Below, in pieces: positions 22,905 to 34,427 of a stretch of DNA of 64,000 nucleotides; position 1 is the stretch's first letter; every line of letters begins with the position of its first letter. This stretch comes from Dipteris shenzhenensis. Lineage: Eukaryota; Polypodiophyta; Polypodiopsida; Gleicheniales. Location of the stretch: assembly GCA_047967505.1 (NCBI GenBank), contig CM106540.1, one strand, 5' to 3'. The notes below the pieces were generated by a model. That model did no database searches. It had not been told where the DNA came from and saw nothing but the letters and a program-made list of their open reading frames with translations. The position numbers and the translations under genes are program-made.

Positions 22905-23255
22905 TGTGAAGATAGTGGGAGAGAAGGAAGGAGTCTCACTTGTGGCTTTCTCACATACACAATGGGGGAATACACACAAAGGTGGAGGCTGAAAACATTT
23001 TTCCTCTTCTTAGTTGTAAAAGCCAAAAGAGCTCTAGTACAAAGAAATAGAAGAACCCTATATGTGGGTCTCAACCAAACTCAGCTAACTAAGGTGGCAT
23101 ACTAACTGAGCCACGAACTAGAGTACATAAGGATAGCTGTCATCCAGCTATTATTCATGGGCGGTGTACCAACCGCATATGCAGCTAACAAGTCGGTGAC
23201 ATAAATGCACAACGGTCACCCTGGCATATCACGAGTGGAGCTCGATATCTCAACA
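22905..23255 (-). repeat. Copia-2 5' LTR
   Basis: 351 bp, plus-strand TGTGAAGATAGTGG to GATATCTCAACA, nearly identical to 17770-18107 except for the 13 bp indel and a few substitutions. Confidence 0.92.
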
Positions 23256-24503
23256 ACTTTGACCCTTGTGTATGTGGCTTAATGTTTCTCTAAATCAATG
23301 AACTTCACATCTGATTATTGTTCCAATCATCATGATAAAGATCTATAGCTTCTTCTCCAACAACCACATTAATAAAAGCCCATGAGTCTAGTCTCTAGGT
23401 TGCTAAATAGCCAAGTAGAGTACCAATTTATGCTAGATTCATAGGCCTTTAATGTAGCTATTTTTGAAGAAGCTCCATAATTTGTATTATGATACGTGGG
23501 ATTGATAATTAAATACGGAAAGTATATGATCATTGTTTTAATGTTGGAGAGCATGACGAGTTAATTGAGCTAGCTAGCAATTATGTATTCATACATATTC
23601 TTACATGTTGCATCCATCTTTATGTATGCTTATGTATTCATGCATCCTTATGTACATCTAATGTATGTATGCTTCATCGATCAATTGTCCAAAAAGAAAG
23701 AAAGAAAACATATCAATGAGTAGTATAGTAGAAATGTGATTGTATGGTACATCAAATGATAATGAATGTTTTTCTAACTTTGCAATTGTTGTACTTTGAT
23801 TCCAAGATAGTTAGTCAGCTCATATAGTGTACATGTAATTTTTGAACATTAGGCCCATGACAGCTTTATTAAGACTAGGTTATCCACCATAATGGTGTTT
23901 CTAAGATTTAGGCACCATTTATATATAAGCATGGCAAGCAAAGACTATTTGAGGGAATTGAAGAAGTTGTTTAATTATGTTCAAAGAGAAGTCTTTTTGA
24001 CTGAGAGTAAATAATAAAAAAGATGTATCAAACATACAATCTTTGCTCAAGGATGTGACAAATGAAGGCTAATAAGCTGAGTAACTGAGCAAAAGTTTTT
24101 TGAAGACGTAACTAAAGTAGACTACTTTGAGATATAGATGTACAAGCAATTGGTACAATTGCATTTGTAGTTTTGGAGGATGTTGGGACGTACGACACTG
24201 AAAGGTTGACAAGCTACTATTTAAAATCTATAAATGGCATGAGTGAAGATGAATGATATATTGTGAGCTAATTTAAAACTATATTAGACATTTGTTGCAA
24301 AATAAAAGAGCATAATATGAACATCTTTAAATGTTTGCTATGTAGCTTACATATTACAACAATGACCATGAGTATATGAAGAATGGAATGTTGGACAACC
24401 AAATATATATATACCTATTTAAAAAATGTCACTTATAGAAAACATACTAGTAGAAAGGAATTGCATTTTTTTAGTGACTCAATAGGAGCTCACGTAGACA
24501 ATG
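23256..24503. other. No gene seen
   Basis: AT-rich DNA of about 1.25 kb with only short frames. It is the flank between Copia-2 and the 3' LTR of the large Gypsy element. No promoter, RNA gene or repeat can be supported. Confidence 0.5.
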
Positions 24504-24895
24504 TGTTGTCTTTGTTTTACCCAAGTGCAGGTTTCGAGGGTGTTGGTCACCTACAGTTGTGTCATTGCTCATTGTAGCATAGGTGTTCACAAGTGTAGCA
24601 TAGGTCCTCAGGTCGTGTTTCCGTGAGAGGTGTAGGCTAAAGCATGGAAAGCAGATCTCATGTGCGCGTGAATGAGAAAGAGGTCTTGATTACAACGATT
24701 GATTGAGGATCGTGCCTCCATGGGAGTTCAAAGTTTTAGAAGGGGGTTTCAGGGTTCGAAAGGGGGACAGGGTTGAGAGAGCTAACTAGGAGTCCCAGGT
24801 TTAGAGGGGGTTGCAGGGTTTGAGAGGAGTCCAAGGTTGAGGAGTGGAGAGCTAGTCTCCTTCGCAGATTCGAGGGTTAAGGCTTGAGGAGGGAG

Positions 24896-25140
24896 GAAGG
24901 AGAAAGGAGGAGGAGGAGGAGGGAGGAGGAGGGAGGAGGAGGAGAAGGGAGGAAGAGGAGGAGGGAGGAGGAGGAGGAGGGAGGAGGAAGGAGGAGGAGG
25001 GGGAGGAGGAGGAGGAGGAGGAGGAGGAGGAGGAGAAAGGAGGAGGAGGAGGAGGAGGGAGGAAGGAGAAGGAGATGGGAGGAGGAGGAGGAAGGAGGAG
25101 CAAGAGGGAGGAAGAGGGAGGAAGGAGGAGGAGGAGGGAG
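24896..25140 (+). repeat. GGAGGA-type microsatellite inside LTR
   Basis: About 245 bp made almost wholly of GGA and GAGGGA words. The counterpart in the other LTR lies at 57478-57675 and is shorter, so the tract expands or contracts between LTRs. The Pro/Ser and Arg/Glu frames here are artefacts. Confidence 0.85.
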
Positions 25141-25379
25141 TATAAGGGTAGAGAGTGCAAGGGTAAGGGCATGCTAGAACACGATAGTGTAAGAGAGCAT
25201 GGACGCAATGGAGATCAATCGCACGAACACAATAGTGATATTGAACATTGAACCCCAAAGAGTGGGAGCTTCATTCCATTGAGAGATATTTATACATGTT
25301 GACCTCTCTACACAGTCCGTAGGTACCTCCATGGTGGGACCTCTTTTGTAGGAGACCTTTTGGATAGGAGTCCCTCCAC

Positions 25380-25495
25380 TTTTGCGGGGGACCTTTTGGG
25401 TATCTACACAAAGTGGGGGGACCTTTTGGGTCTCTACAAAAAGTGGAGGGACCTTTTGGGTCTCTACACAAAGTGGAGGGACCTCCAAAAATGTA
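25380..25495 (+). repeat. 30 bp minisatellite inside Gypsy-1 LTR
   Basis: The unit GGGACCTTTTGGGTCTCTAC plus ACAAAGTGGA repeats about three and a half times. It is also present at 57915-58015 in the other LTR with one altered unit (GGACAAGTTTGGG). The repeating frames it creates are not genes. Confidence 0.85.
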
Positions 25496-25733
25496 GGCTT
25501 TTAATCTTTCTCTCTCTAGATTTAGTATTTCTCTCTCTAGATCGTGATTTTGCGAGTATGATTGGATCTTTTCTAGAGAGGATTTTGGCTATCCTCATTC
25601 TTTAAGATTTATCATACCATCTTTCAGGCTCAAGATATTAGAAGCGGAGCTTTGCTGCTACTCTACACACACAATGCTCTCATAGTTGTTGTCCTAGACT
25701 ACACTTGTGGCCCTTATTGCCATAGGGTTAACA

Positions 25734-25743
25734 CCTCCCTTGG
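25734..25743 (-). other. Gypsy-1 polypurine tract
   Basis: The minus strand reads CCAAGGGAGG directly before the TGTTAACC start of the 3' LTR. Confidence 0.7.
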
Positions 25744-25768
25744 ACTGACTTGATTACCCATCCTCGGG

Positions 25769-27197
25769 TTATGGTTGGGTCTGTAGACGATGTTGTGATG
25801 CGGTTGTATTTACCCAATGAGTATGGTAAAGATGGCGGCGGTGATAGATGGAGCGAGCTTCTTGTCGATCTTTTCCTTGTAATCCACGAACACTGTAGAT
25901 AATTGCTTGCTCAATTTTTAAGAAGCCAGTATCAACCATTTCTTCAATCAAACACACATAACGCCCTTGAAGAGATATGGCCCTTTGAAAGAGGTGACTT
26001 GTAGTTTGAGCATCTATCTGTTGATTTGGATTGAAGGTGAGGTTGGGCAAATGGTCATCAATGGTGAGGGAAACCTTTAGGATGACTACTAAGGCTTCAT
26101 TGTATCTTGCACTTTCCTTGAGTGTTTTGTCATAATTGCTTTTCATAATTGATGCACGTCTTTCCAAGGCTCTGATGAGTGTTTCCTGGCTTGTCCATTT
26201 GATTTTAGAGTTTCTATTGATTAACGGCCAATTGCGACGAGCATTTGCATTATCTAGATCATGATGATCGGACTCCCACCAGTAGCGACAAAGCACCGCA
26301 TCAAATGTGGGATGCGTGCAAAACGAAGATGGAGCCTGCATGTATTCAAGGAGGTAATTTTCATTGAGCAGCTTTGGTCTATGCCAAGTAGGCTGTGGCT
26401 CCAATTTCATGCTAATGTTTGGAGTGATTTGTGCTTGGCGGATACTCATTGAAATTCTAGAGAGGTCCCATCCTCCTCTTGACTACCTGCATGTTTGGGT
26501 ATTGCCTCCAAAAATCACTAATGGGATTATCAAGCATGGGAATCCTATCTGTATCTTGTTGCAACTCCCTTGTGGGTGTGCAAATTGGATTATCCAATTC
26601 TTGAAGCTCATTGATGGAATCATTAATGGTTTCTTCCATTGAAAACTCAAGGGAGATTAGAGGAACATATGGTATTGGGGGAGAGGAAGAGATTATAGGG
26701 GAAAAGCTTGAGGTCAAATCAAGTAGTGAATTTGAGAAGGATTTTTAAGTGTTGGAAAAAAGTTATGTGTAACTGGATGATAGGAGTTAGATTCTTGGAA
26801 ATTTAGGCAATAGTGTTAAGAGGCATGGAAAGGAGTATGGATTAGTGTGGATTTTTGGAAAGGTATGTAGGATAGTACTGGAGATAAGTAGGGATGTGAG
26901 TAGATCATAATAGAGAGTGGCAAGATAGGGGAGATTAGATTGAAGGTAGACCACATATTCCTCTGGCAGATCCCTCTCGCTTCAGGTAGACATTGACAGC
27001 TTTAATTTTGGTTTCTTATGGGAGTTATATCCCATGGAAGTTGCTGGTGATTGTTGTAGTAAAGTTAGGAGCTTGGCTACTCCCCGAAGAGGGGGGCTTC
27101 CCATGAAGCATTCATATAGTAGTATTGCATCATCCTTCATATGTATGAGATTTGCATGCATAGAGAGACAGAACACATTCTTCTCATCTTCATCCAT
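25769..27197 (-). pseudogene. Gypsy-1 extra region, 3' part, unrecognised
   Basis: Minus-strand frames lie at 27197-26982, 26717-26457 and 26449-25769. The largest (226 codons) begins MSIRQAQITPNISMKLEPQP, contains WWESDHHDLDNANARRNW and a helical part around ALERRASIMKSNYDK, and reads through to just before the polypurine tract. Composition is balanced and codon use is like the rest of the element. I see no capsid, protease, polymerase, integrase or envelope motif and no membrane segment. Frameshifts or lost introns separate the pieces. Its position after integrase and in sense with it suggests an additional element-encoded protein. Confidence 0.45.
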
Positions 27198-27280
27198 ATG
27201 CTGGCATAGATCTTGGAGAGTCTTGGTGCTTACTAGTCTGGTCTAGATACTGCATGTAACATTTTGATTTGCAAGTGTTT

Positions 27281-28112
27281 CTAGAGTATGCATATTCTTC
27301 CTTCAAGGTGATCCTCTTGGTGGAGGATTGCAACAAGGTCTTGGTATAATGTGGTGATGTCTTGTACTAGAAGATCTTGTGCTGACCCCTTTGCATCATC
27401 ATTGGCTTGACCTAGTAGTTGAATTTCCAACTTGGAAATTATTGTCTTTTGATTTAGCCACTCCGTGCACTTGTCTTTATACTTACCCAATGTGGAGGTG
27501 TATGCAAGCTTTAGACTATTGAATTGTTGAGCTTCTTTTGGATGCCCTAGAAATTGATCATTAAGCACATGGAGTTGGAGTATCTCTTGCTCTTGAGCAT
27601 CCTGTTCTACTTTGATGTGCACAAGTATCTTGTTTGATGCCATGCATTCCTTCTCTCGTGCTTGAGTTTGACGTTTACCTTCTTTGAGGCTATTTTGCAA
27701 CTCATTGTTTGTGTCTAATGTGGCATGGAGTTGATCCTCTTTAAGTAGTAATCTTTCATTTAAGTGTACCAATTCCTTCTTGATATCATGACAAGTGGCT
27801 TGCATATGGGAGAGGGATAACTCAACCTTTTCCTTTTGGTTCAAGACATCAGATAACTGTAGGTGTTTATCTTGGAGAGAAACCGTGGTTTGTAGGGCAT
27901 CCTTTCTACTTTCTTGTGGCATGGAGCTGATCCTCTTTAAGTAGTAATCTTTCATTTAAGTGCACCAATTCCTTCTTAATATCATCACAAGTGGCTTGCA
28001 TATGAAAGAGGGATAACTCGACATTTTCCTTTTGGTTCAAGACATCAAATAACTATAGGTGTTTATCTTGGAGAGAAACCGTGGCTTGTAGGGCATCCTT
28101 TCTACTTTCTTC
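27281..28112 (-). pseudogene. Gypsy-1 extra region, coiled-coil segment
   Basis: Frame 27955-27281 encodes 224 residues with strong heptad character, rich in Leu, Gln, Glu and Lys (VELSLSHMQATCHDIKKEL, LVHLNERLLLKEDQLHATL). This predicts a long coiled coil. A 196 bp tandem duplication (27721-27916 and 27917-28112) covers its start. Because 196 is not a multiple of three, the duplication itself breaks the frame. It could be a structural or oligomerising domain. No family is recognised. Confidence 0.5.
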
Positions 28113-28614
28113 TAGAGCATTTTGTGTAAGGAGCTATTCCTTGGGCTTCATAACTTCAGTCTCGGCACTTTGCAACTTGGATTGGAGTGATGGGAGCATC
28201 TATGTTTCCATTTCTCTTTCCTGCTCATCTGATGCCATGGTAGTAAATAATTGAGACCATTGTTGTAACTATTGGCTGTGATGTTGTATGATCTGAAATG
28301 TGCTATGGCCTTGCTTGTCTTGGACATACATTTGACTCCCATGTGCCCATGTGGAATTTTGATCTATTTCTTGAACAACAGTTTGTTGTATGGTGCCACT
28401 AGAGACATTTGGGGGTTGTGACTCTAGAGTCGTGGAGTCGTCAACATTGGTGATTTGTGATTCCTAGAGAGGCATGCTATTTGGCTCTCTTGCAAAGTCA
28501 TTATGTGGAATGGTATCCGTTTGGATTTCCACGCTCGAGTCCTTCTGTTGCGGGAGCAAGACAACTGAGTTGCAATATTCTTTGGCAGAGCTCCACATTG
28601 TCATTCTTTGGAGT

Positions 28615-29370
28615 CTATTTGGATTGTTGCCCTTCCAAGCTATCCGCATTGAGAGTAGGTGAAGGGTATAATTCCCATTCTGGTGATAATATCAATGCTT
28701 CAAAGTCTTTTATATCTTGTGTTGAGAGGGGTGTAGAGTCATCCTCTTGCTCAATTGCAAACCTAATTATTATGGCCAATAGATGGGCAATGTAGCTTTT
28801 GCCATTATGGGTAGTGGATACATAATTGGTTAGCAGCAAGGATATGTGTTGAGCCTAGTCTTGTAGTTTTGCTCTACCAAGGAGTGTAAGAGTTTTTATT
28901 GACATATAGTTTTTTCTCACTCCTGTATGATTGAAAATGTTAGCCAAAAACTTAGCTGCCTCTTTGCATATGGGGTCCAGAATCATATCTTGGCGTATTC
29001 CCCTGCTTTGTGACTTTGTGTTAGGTGGGAATAAACCTTGAATTTCAAAGAATCTTGCATCCAAATGTTTCTTTGGATATTCTTCTTGTGTCTTTGGAAA
29101 TGAGAAATCCTCTTGCATAGTGGATCTATTGAGGTAGATCTGTAATGGCTTTTCTTTATATGTTACTGTGCCATACTTATCTTTCTCCAACTCTCTGCTT
29201 TTATATGATGTTATGAATTGACAAATGTATTCTGTCATAGCACGTGTTAATAAGAAGGATTTTAGCTTTTCAAAAAGACTACATAGTCCCTTTGACTGCA
29301 AGAAGTTGTAAGCACTGGGGTGACATGGCAAACATTGAGACTCGTGGCCATACAAGCTGTATTGTTCCAT
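28615..29370 (-). pseudogene. Gypsy-1 extra region, central domain, one TAG
   Basis: One frame runs from 29370 to 28615 with a single TAG at 28855-28857, giving about 250 residues. It looks globular, with segments such as LCSLFEKLKSFLLTRAMTEY, FFEIQGLFPPNTKSQSRG, AAKFLANIFNHTGVRKNYMS and YIAHLLAIIIRFAIEQEDD. No motif is recognised. A frame change or further TAG near 29357 separates it from the N-terminal piece at 29393-29692. It is probably the main folded domain of the extra protein. Confidence 0.5.
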
Positions 29371-29392
29371 CTGTTGCTAGCTCTTTGTTGGT

Positions 29393-29692
29393 CTAGTCCT
29401 CAAGGTGTTGTGCACCTTCATCCTGCATAGTCAATTGCTCTGGCTCAATTTCTCTTGCCTGTAATATCCCTTGGTTCTTTGGCATTTCTTCTTGGCATGT
29501 TGCATTTATTTGCTCAATAGTATCACTATCCAGAACCACTAGCCATGGTTGTTTTGGTGCTGACCTCTGGGTTGGTAATTTTGGATCGTGTCCTTCTTCA
29601 GGTTGGGGATTTGAGGAGGGTTGTTGAGGTTGAGGCTTGGGCCGTTTCGCATGGTGTTGCTTTGTTGATGGCATTGTAGGCCTTTTTCCCAT
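29393..29692 (-). pseudogene. Gypsy-1 extra region, N-terminal piece
   Basis: This frame of 100 codons starts MGKRPTMPSTKQHHAKRP, is rich in Pro, Gln and Lys, and ends at a TAG at 29393-29395. The N-terminus is basic, with a KRPKPQPQQ stretch that could serve as a nuclear signal, and is probably disordered. The complete CACTA element inserted about 45 bp upstream of this start, in the spacer after integrase. Confidence 0.45.
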
Positions 29693-29740
29693 CTTATTGG
29701 ACTGTCTTCACCCTGGCATTGCACACATGAATTAGTCCCA

Positions 29741-29930
29741 CACTACTACACACGCATCCTATTGCGACGTTTACGTACCGACGATTAGCGCCCGCTTAGC
29801 GTTAATCGTCGGTATAAAAATCGGGTGTCGTAAATCGTCGCTATATAGCGACTTTTGCTAAGCGTCGCTATATAGCGACGTTAGTAAAAGTCGCTATATA
29901 GCGACTTTTAAAGGTCGCTATATAGCGACA
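29741..29930. repeat. CACTA left terminus and subterminal palindromes
   Basis: Terminus CACTACTACACACGC is followed by a hairpin (ACCGACGATTAGCG with CGTTAATCGTCGGT, 29777-29812). Four perfect copies of GTCGCTATATAGCGAC start at 29837, 29864, 29890 and 29914. Shorter ATAGCGAC halves follow. In Spm the TnpA protein binds subterminal repeats to bring the ends together. These palindromes are the likely equivalent. Confidence 0.9.
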
Positions 29931-30131
29931 CTGAGACAATATATTATAGCGACTTTTTATAGAGAGGTTTTTTTTTTTTTTAAAGCCTTAAAAATTATTT
30001 TCTTCCAATGACAAAATTTTTTAAATTTTCATACATGTTTGAGCTCATAGAGAATTAAAAAATGAGAGCATGTACATCAAGCCTTTGAAGCTCATATATT
30101 CATGTCCAAGTTTGAGATGAGAAAAATCAAA

Positions 30132-33100
30132 TTAAATAAGAGCATTTAGATCAACTGTTTCATCTTGAGCCAAGTCTAAGGCACCAAGCAAGTCTATCTC
30201 CAACTCTATACCTAGTTGATCTCCTATATCATCATCGTACTCTAGCATCGTACGTTCACCTAAAAGTATTTGATCATCTTCTTCAATTAAGCTTAAGTGT
30301 GGTGATTGATCTTGACGATTGTTGTCTTCCTCGTCAATATCGTGATCTCCATCCTCCTCCCGTGCGATGTCATTATGCGCATCTTCCTCTTGCCTCATAT
30401 GGTGATCTACATCTTCTTCGCTACATTCATCAATTGGATCTGGCATTGGTAGTGGCATCTCCATATCCACATCTCGATCTTCAAAAATCTGCTTACTTCG
30501 TGGTGCAACTTGGATCACGTACCACCATCTTGGATCAGAATGATCCGGATGAAAAACCACCTATATTGAAGATGAAAAATCACGTGCCAAATGTCGTCAA
30601 TTATATATATATCAATGGACTTAAAAAACGAAAGCTTCGACTAATTAAATCATTAGTATGCACCTACTCACAGTGCTCGGGAAGAACAAAAGTATCACTT
30701 TCATCGGTCCAATGTTTGGTGGAGTCTATTGCAAAGAGACCGCTACTATCTTTTCTCACAGTCGCATGGGGACCGTTGTAAGTAGTTCTAAACCATTTTA
30801 CATCAAGAATGAAAATAGTAAATCGTCTGAAATCAATTTCATAGATGTCGCGTATGGTTCCACAATAATCCAACTGTGAGGAGAGAAGATTGGTATCCGA
30901 AGCACTTGCTCGGCTATCTTGTGTGAAGGTAGCCATGACTCCACAATCATATGTGACTCTCTTTGAATCGATGCGTTCCACGTGAAAATGTCGTCCATAT
31001 GACCATAATGCACTGTACTTTTTGTACTGTAAAAGAGCATCATTAAAACAATGAAGATGCACCTATTTTATAGCATATATTGCCACAAATAATTACTTAA
31101 TTACGTCAAGAGATAAGAAACTTACATGCACCATACATCCAGATGATAACTCCCGCTCGCGCTCATTTATTGTCTCTCCATCACGTTCGGCTTTACGTAT
31201 AGCTAGTTGTAGCCAATCAAGTGACATGTGAGTAGGGAGAAGAGCCAGATCTCGTGGATATGGTTGTGATTGCCTGTACATTACTCTGAATCTCGTCCTT
31301 GCATTTATTCTTTCTGCTTTGGCCACTTCATATCTCTCAATCCACTTCTGCATCTCAGGGCTATTGAGGATACAAAACTTATTGAATTTCTCCATTTGCT
31401 CTTCGCTCATCTTTCTTTCAATCCCTTTTCCTTGGGGGACCTCGCCAATGATGCGATCATCATCCTTGTTGTGCCAAGCTTGCGGCATATCAGGATCCGT
31501 GGATGCAAGGAACTCTGTGATATATACTAATGACTCTTGCACAAGCCATCCCTCTGCCATGCTTGCTTCTGGTCTTGCTCTTTGTCTTACAAACCCCTTT
31601 AAAGTTTTCATAAACCGCTCGAGAAAAAACACCCATCGATTATGAACGGTACCTGCTATAGCCACCTCATCAACTATGTGCACAAGCAAGTGGACTTGAG
31701 TTGTCATAATGCTTGAGGGAAAGTGCTTCTCAAGCAAGCATACGGCTTCGATGGATTCCACCCTAGCCTTCTCGATGCCCGATATAGAGATCTCTTTTTG
31801 AGATATCCACCTATTTCACATGTCCATGCATATGTAAGATATTTGAGATATCCACCTATTTCACATGTCCATGAAGAAAATACATAATGCGAATTGATAG
31901 TAAGCATACCTCACAATACCACAGATCTTGAATATAGCATTTCTAACATCTTCTTGTAAGCACCCTTTTATTGTAATTGGAAGGATGAACTATCAAAGCA
32001 ACAATGAAATCATGTCAACAATATAACATAATAATAATTACACTAATGTATCACTATTATCGGTACATTAATTCTACTTAGAATACCTGTAAGACCTTGT
32101 GCCAATCATGGGATTTGAGGCCACTAAGCTTATTGTCCTTTGAAAATGCTCCTTTCAAGCAACACATGTACCCTGTCGGTGTTTGAAAAGAGGCAATGTC
32201 TGCCTTGTTGATCGCTGCCTCCTCCCTCATAGAGAGGATCCACATTGCTTTCGGGAGGACAACTTTTCCTGAAGCATGCACTTGGGGCCACAAACGAGAC
32301 ATCCTATTCATAGCACGCAAGTCTTCTCGCACTCCTCTCGAGTCCTTGGAACCAACCAAGTGTGCCCAAATGGTAGCCCCCACATTCTTAAAGATATGCA
32401 TGGGATCCAAGAGATGATTGATTTGTAACTGACCCCAATAAGGAAGCTCGTGAAAGATCGATAGCCTCTTCATACCAGGAGGAGGTTCCTCTCCATTCTC
32501 CCTCCAAGCTTGAATCCAATCACTTGCTTTCAAATATGATGGTGGTGGATCAAGCTGACCTCCACGTGCGAGATGGTCGAGCGGAAGGTATCGAGCATGA
32601 CCTTCATAAACATTTTTCCTCATGTGTTTGGAGTAGCGTGCAAGTGATTTCAGAGCGGGTCCACAAACAGGACAAGCATGGTACCCACTTGTAACAAGTC
32701 CTGCACGCGTGCATGAATATGTTAGTACAAGACATGCGTGCAAAAGAGAGTAAAAAAAGCATAATCCCTCATTGTACATGTAAAGACATAACCACGTACC
32801 TGCGCACTCTCCATATCCTGGGTAGTCATGCATGGTCCACATCAAGATACCCCTGACCAAAATATCATTGGTATGCCTAGGAGCTCTGGAAATATCAAAG
32901 ACCTACACTCCTCTCCATAATATCTGTAACTCCGCTATCAAAGGTGCCATGTACACGTCCATGTTTTTTGCCTTGTACTTTCCTGGCACAAGTAGTGCAA
33001 GCATGAGGTGTCCCTTTTTTATTGTTAGCCATGGTGGGATATTGTAATTCACCACGACTATGGGCCATGTCGACCAAGATGTCGAGCGTAACCCGAAAGG

Positions 33101-34198
33101 ATTCACGCCGTCCATGGCTAGCCCAAGATGTAAGTTGCGTGGCTCTCTCGCAAAGTCCGGCCACTGATTATCTATGTGCTTCCAAGCTGCACAATCTGCG
33201 GGAATCCTCAATGTGTGATCAGTGGACCGATGAGATGCATGCCATGTCATCAACTCCGCTATGGATTTGCATCGAAACATGTGTTGTATTCTTGCAATGA
33301 TGGGAAAGTGTCTTAAGACCTTTACCGGTATCCTCTCACCCTGCAAGTCATCTCTATATCGTTGTTCCCCACACTTTGGACAACTAGCCAAATCTCCATG
33401 CTCACGACGAAAGAGAATACAATCATTACGGCAAGCATGGATGGTATCATAATCCATACCCACCATTGTTAGCATCTTTTTCGCTTCATCTCTTGATGCG
33501 GGCATGGTATTTGGTGCAGGCAACATCTTTTGGAGCAACCTATGACAAAGACACTATCCAAATGATGATTCTCAAAACAAACAATATCCAAATAATGAGT
33601 CAATCAAATTAATGCAAGGGCTAACCTCATTAAGGCCGAGACACTTGTATCCGACCACCCATACTGTACTTGTAGATTCAAGATTGAGAGACAAGCACGT
33701 AGTTTAGACATCCTGGCACCCTCGTACAATTGTGTTGATTGCAACTCTCACATTTTCACCTCAGACTCTGACATCACGTGTACGTGGGATGTAGTGCCCC
33801 TAAAAATGGAATCCATCATGTCGACCATACCCTTGTCGTCATCCGGGAGACTATAGTCTTGTTGAAAGTGAGAAGGTATATGTGTACCCTCGTCACCCTC
33901 GTCATCCTGTCATAAGCTCATTCGTGTAAATAGAAGATCTTCTAATTTCGGGTATACAATAAAATTGCGAACTTAAATAGCTTTGACTTACCGATGATCC
34001 ATCAACATGTGCAACACCAACGGGGGGTACTGGTTCCGGCTCCTCCCCATACATCCACAAGTGGCGCATGATAATACGACGTTGATGTCGTACTTCTCGC
34101 TTGCAATGAGTGCAATGACAATATAACCTCTCCGTAAGCCACTTCGTGCTCCCGGGCGTTGGCGCATCATCGGATGAGCTTCCACTCGTCCCTTCCAT
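30132..34198 (-). pseudogene. CACTA transposase (TNP2 type), 8 exons, 3 stops
   Basis: Exons, placed by GT-AG sites and phase, are 34198-33992, 33906-33626, 33539-32810, 32700-32087, 31989-31910, 31810-31136, about 31031-30664 and 30560-30132, about 1125 codons in all. Exon 1 has the Cys/His transposase-associated motif (CHCTHC, then HLWMYG). Exons 3-4 are TNP2 (LRHFPIIARIQHM, MTWH, WPDFAREPRNLHLGLAMDG, HACPVCGPAL, LKSHDWHKVLQ). Exon 6 is DUF4218-like (HLLVHIVDEV, FFLERFMKTLKGFVR). Exon 7 is DUF4216-like. Exon 8 is RWWYVIQVAPRSK plus an acidic tail. Stops are TGA at 33748-33750, TAG at 32903-32905 and TAG at the last codon of exon 7 (30664-30666). The gene is otherwise well preserved. The role is cutting and joining at element ends in the nucleus. 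Confidence 0.92.
31800..31890 (-). repeat. 45 bp tandem duplication over a transposase splice acceptor
   Basis: GAGATATCCACCTATTTCAC followed by ATGTCCATG occurs at 31800 and again at 31845. On the minus strand each copy supplies an AAATAG/GTGGATATCTC acceptor, so exon 6 of the transposase has two consecutive candidate acceptors 45 bp apart. Use of the upstream one would add 15 codons in frame. Confidence 0.7.
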
Positions 34199-34427
34199 CT
34201 ACACTTATAAAACCAAAACATAAGCATGAAGAGGAGATGTACACAATTATGAGCATAGCATGTTTAATTTGAGCTTCTCTTGAGGCTATATAAAAAGAAT
34301 GACGTCGTAAGGATTGAAACAAAAAATCCTATATAGTAAGGCTATGTAGTAAGAGGAGATATTGACAATTATAGGCATAGCATGTTTGAGCTTCACAAGA
34401 GGCCACACAAAAAAATAAGCAGTAAGC

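Larger units (their letters stand above)
17770..23255 (-). mobile_element. Copia-2: complete Ty1/Copia retrotransposon, decayed
   Basis: This is a 5486 bp minus-strand element. The flanks GCTTT (17765-17769) and ACTTT (23256-23260) match at four of five bases as target duplication. The LTRs are nearly identical apart from one 13 bp indel, so the insertion is fairly recent. Gag, protease, integrase, reverse transcriptase and RNase H follow in Copia order. The coding region is interrupted mostly by TAG codons. Its LTR ends (TGTTGAGATATC and CTTCACA) resemble the lone LTR at 2894-3183. Confidence 0.93.
24504..25733 (-). repeat. Gypsy-1 3' LTR
   Basis: 1230 bp. On the minus strand it begins TGTTAACCCTATGG and ends GACAACA. 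It aligns along its length with 57096-58251 (shared CCCAAGTGCAGG, GGTTCGAAAGGGGGACA, CATACCATCTTTCAGGC). It contains a GGAGGA purine tract (24896-25140) and a 30 bp minisatellite (about 25380-25490). Confidence 0.85.

Noticed and set aside
24782-25488. Pro/Ser-rich and VETQKVPPL-repeat frames in the LTR
   Set aside because: They translate the GGAGGA microsatellite and the 30 bp minisatellite of the LTR. The second LTR gives different lengths.
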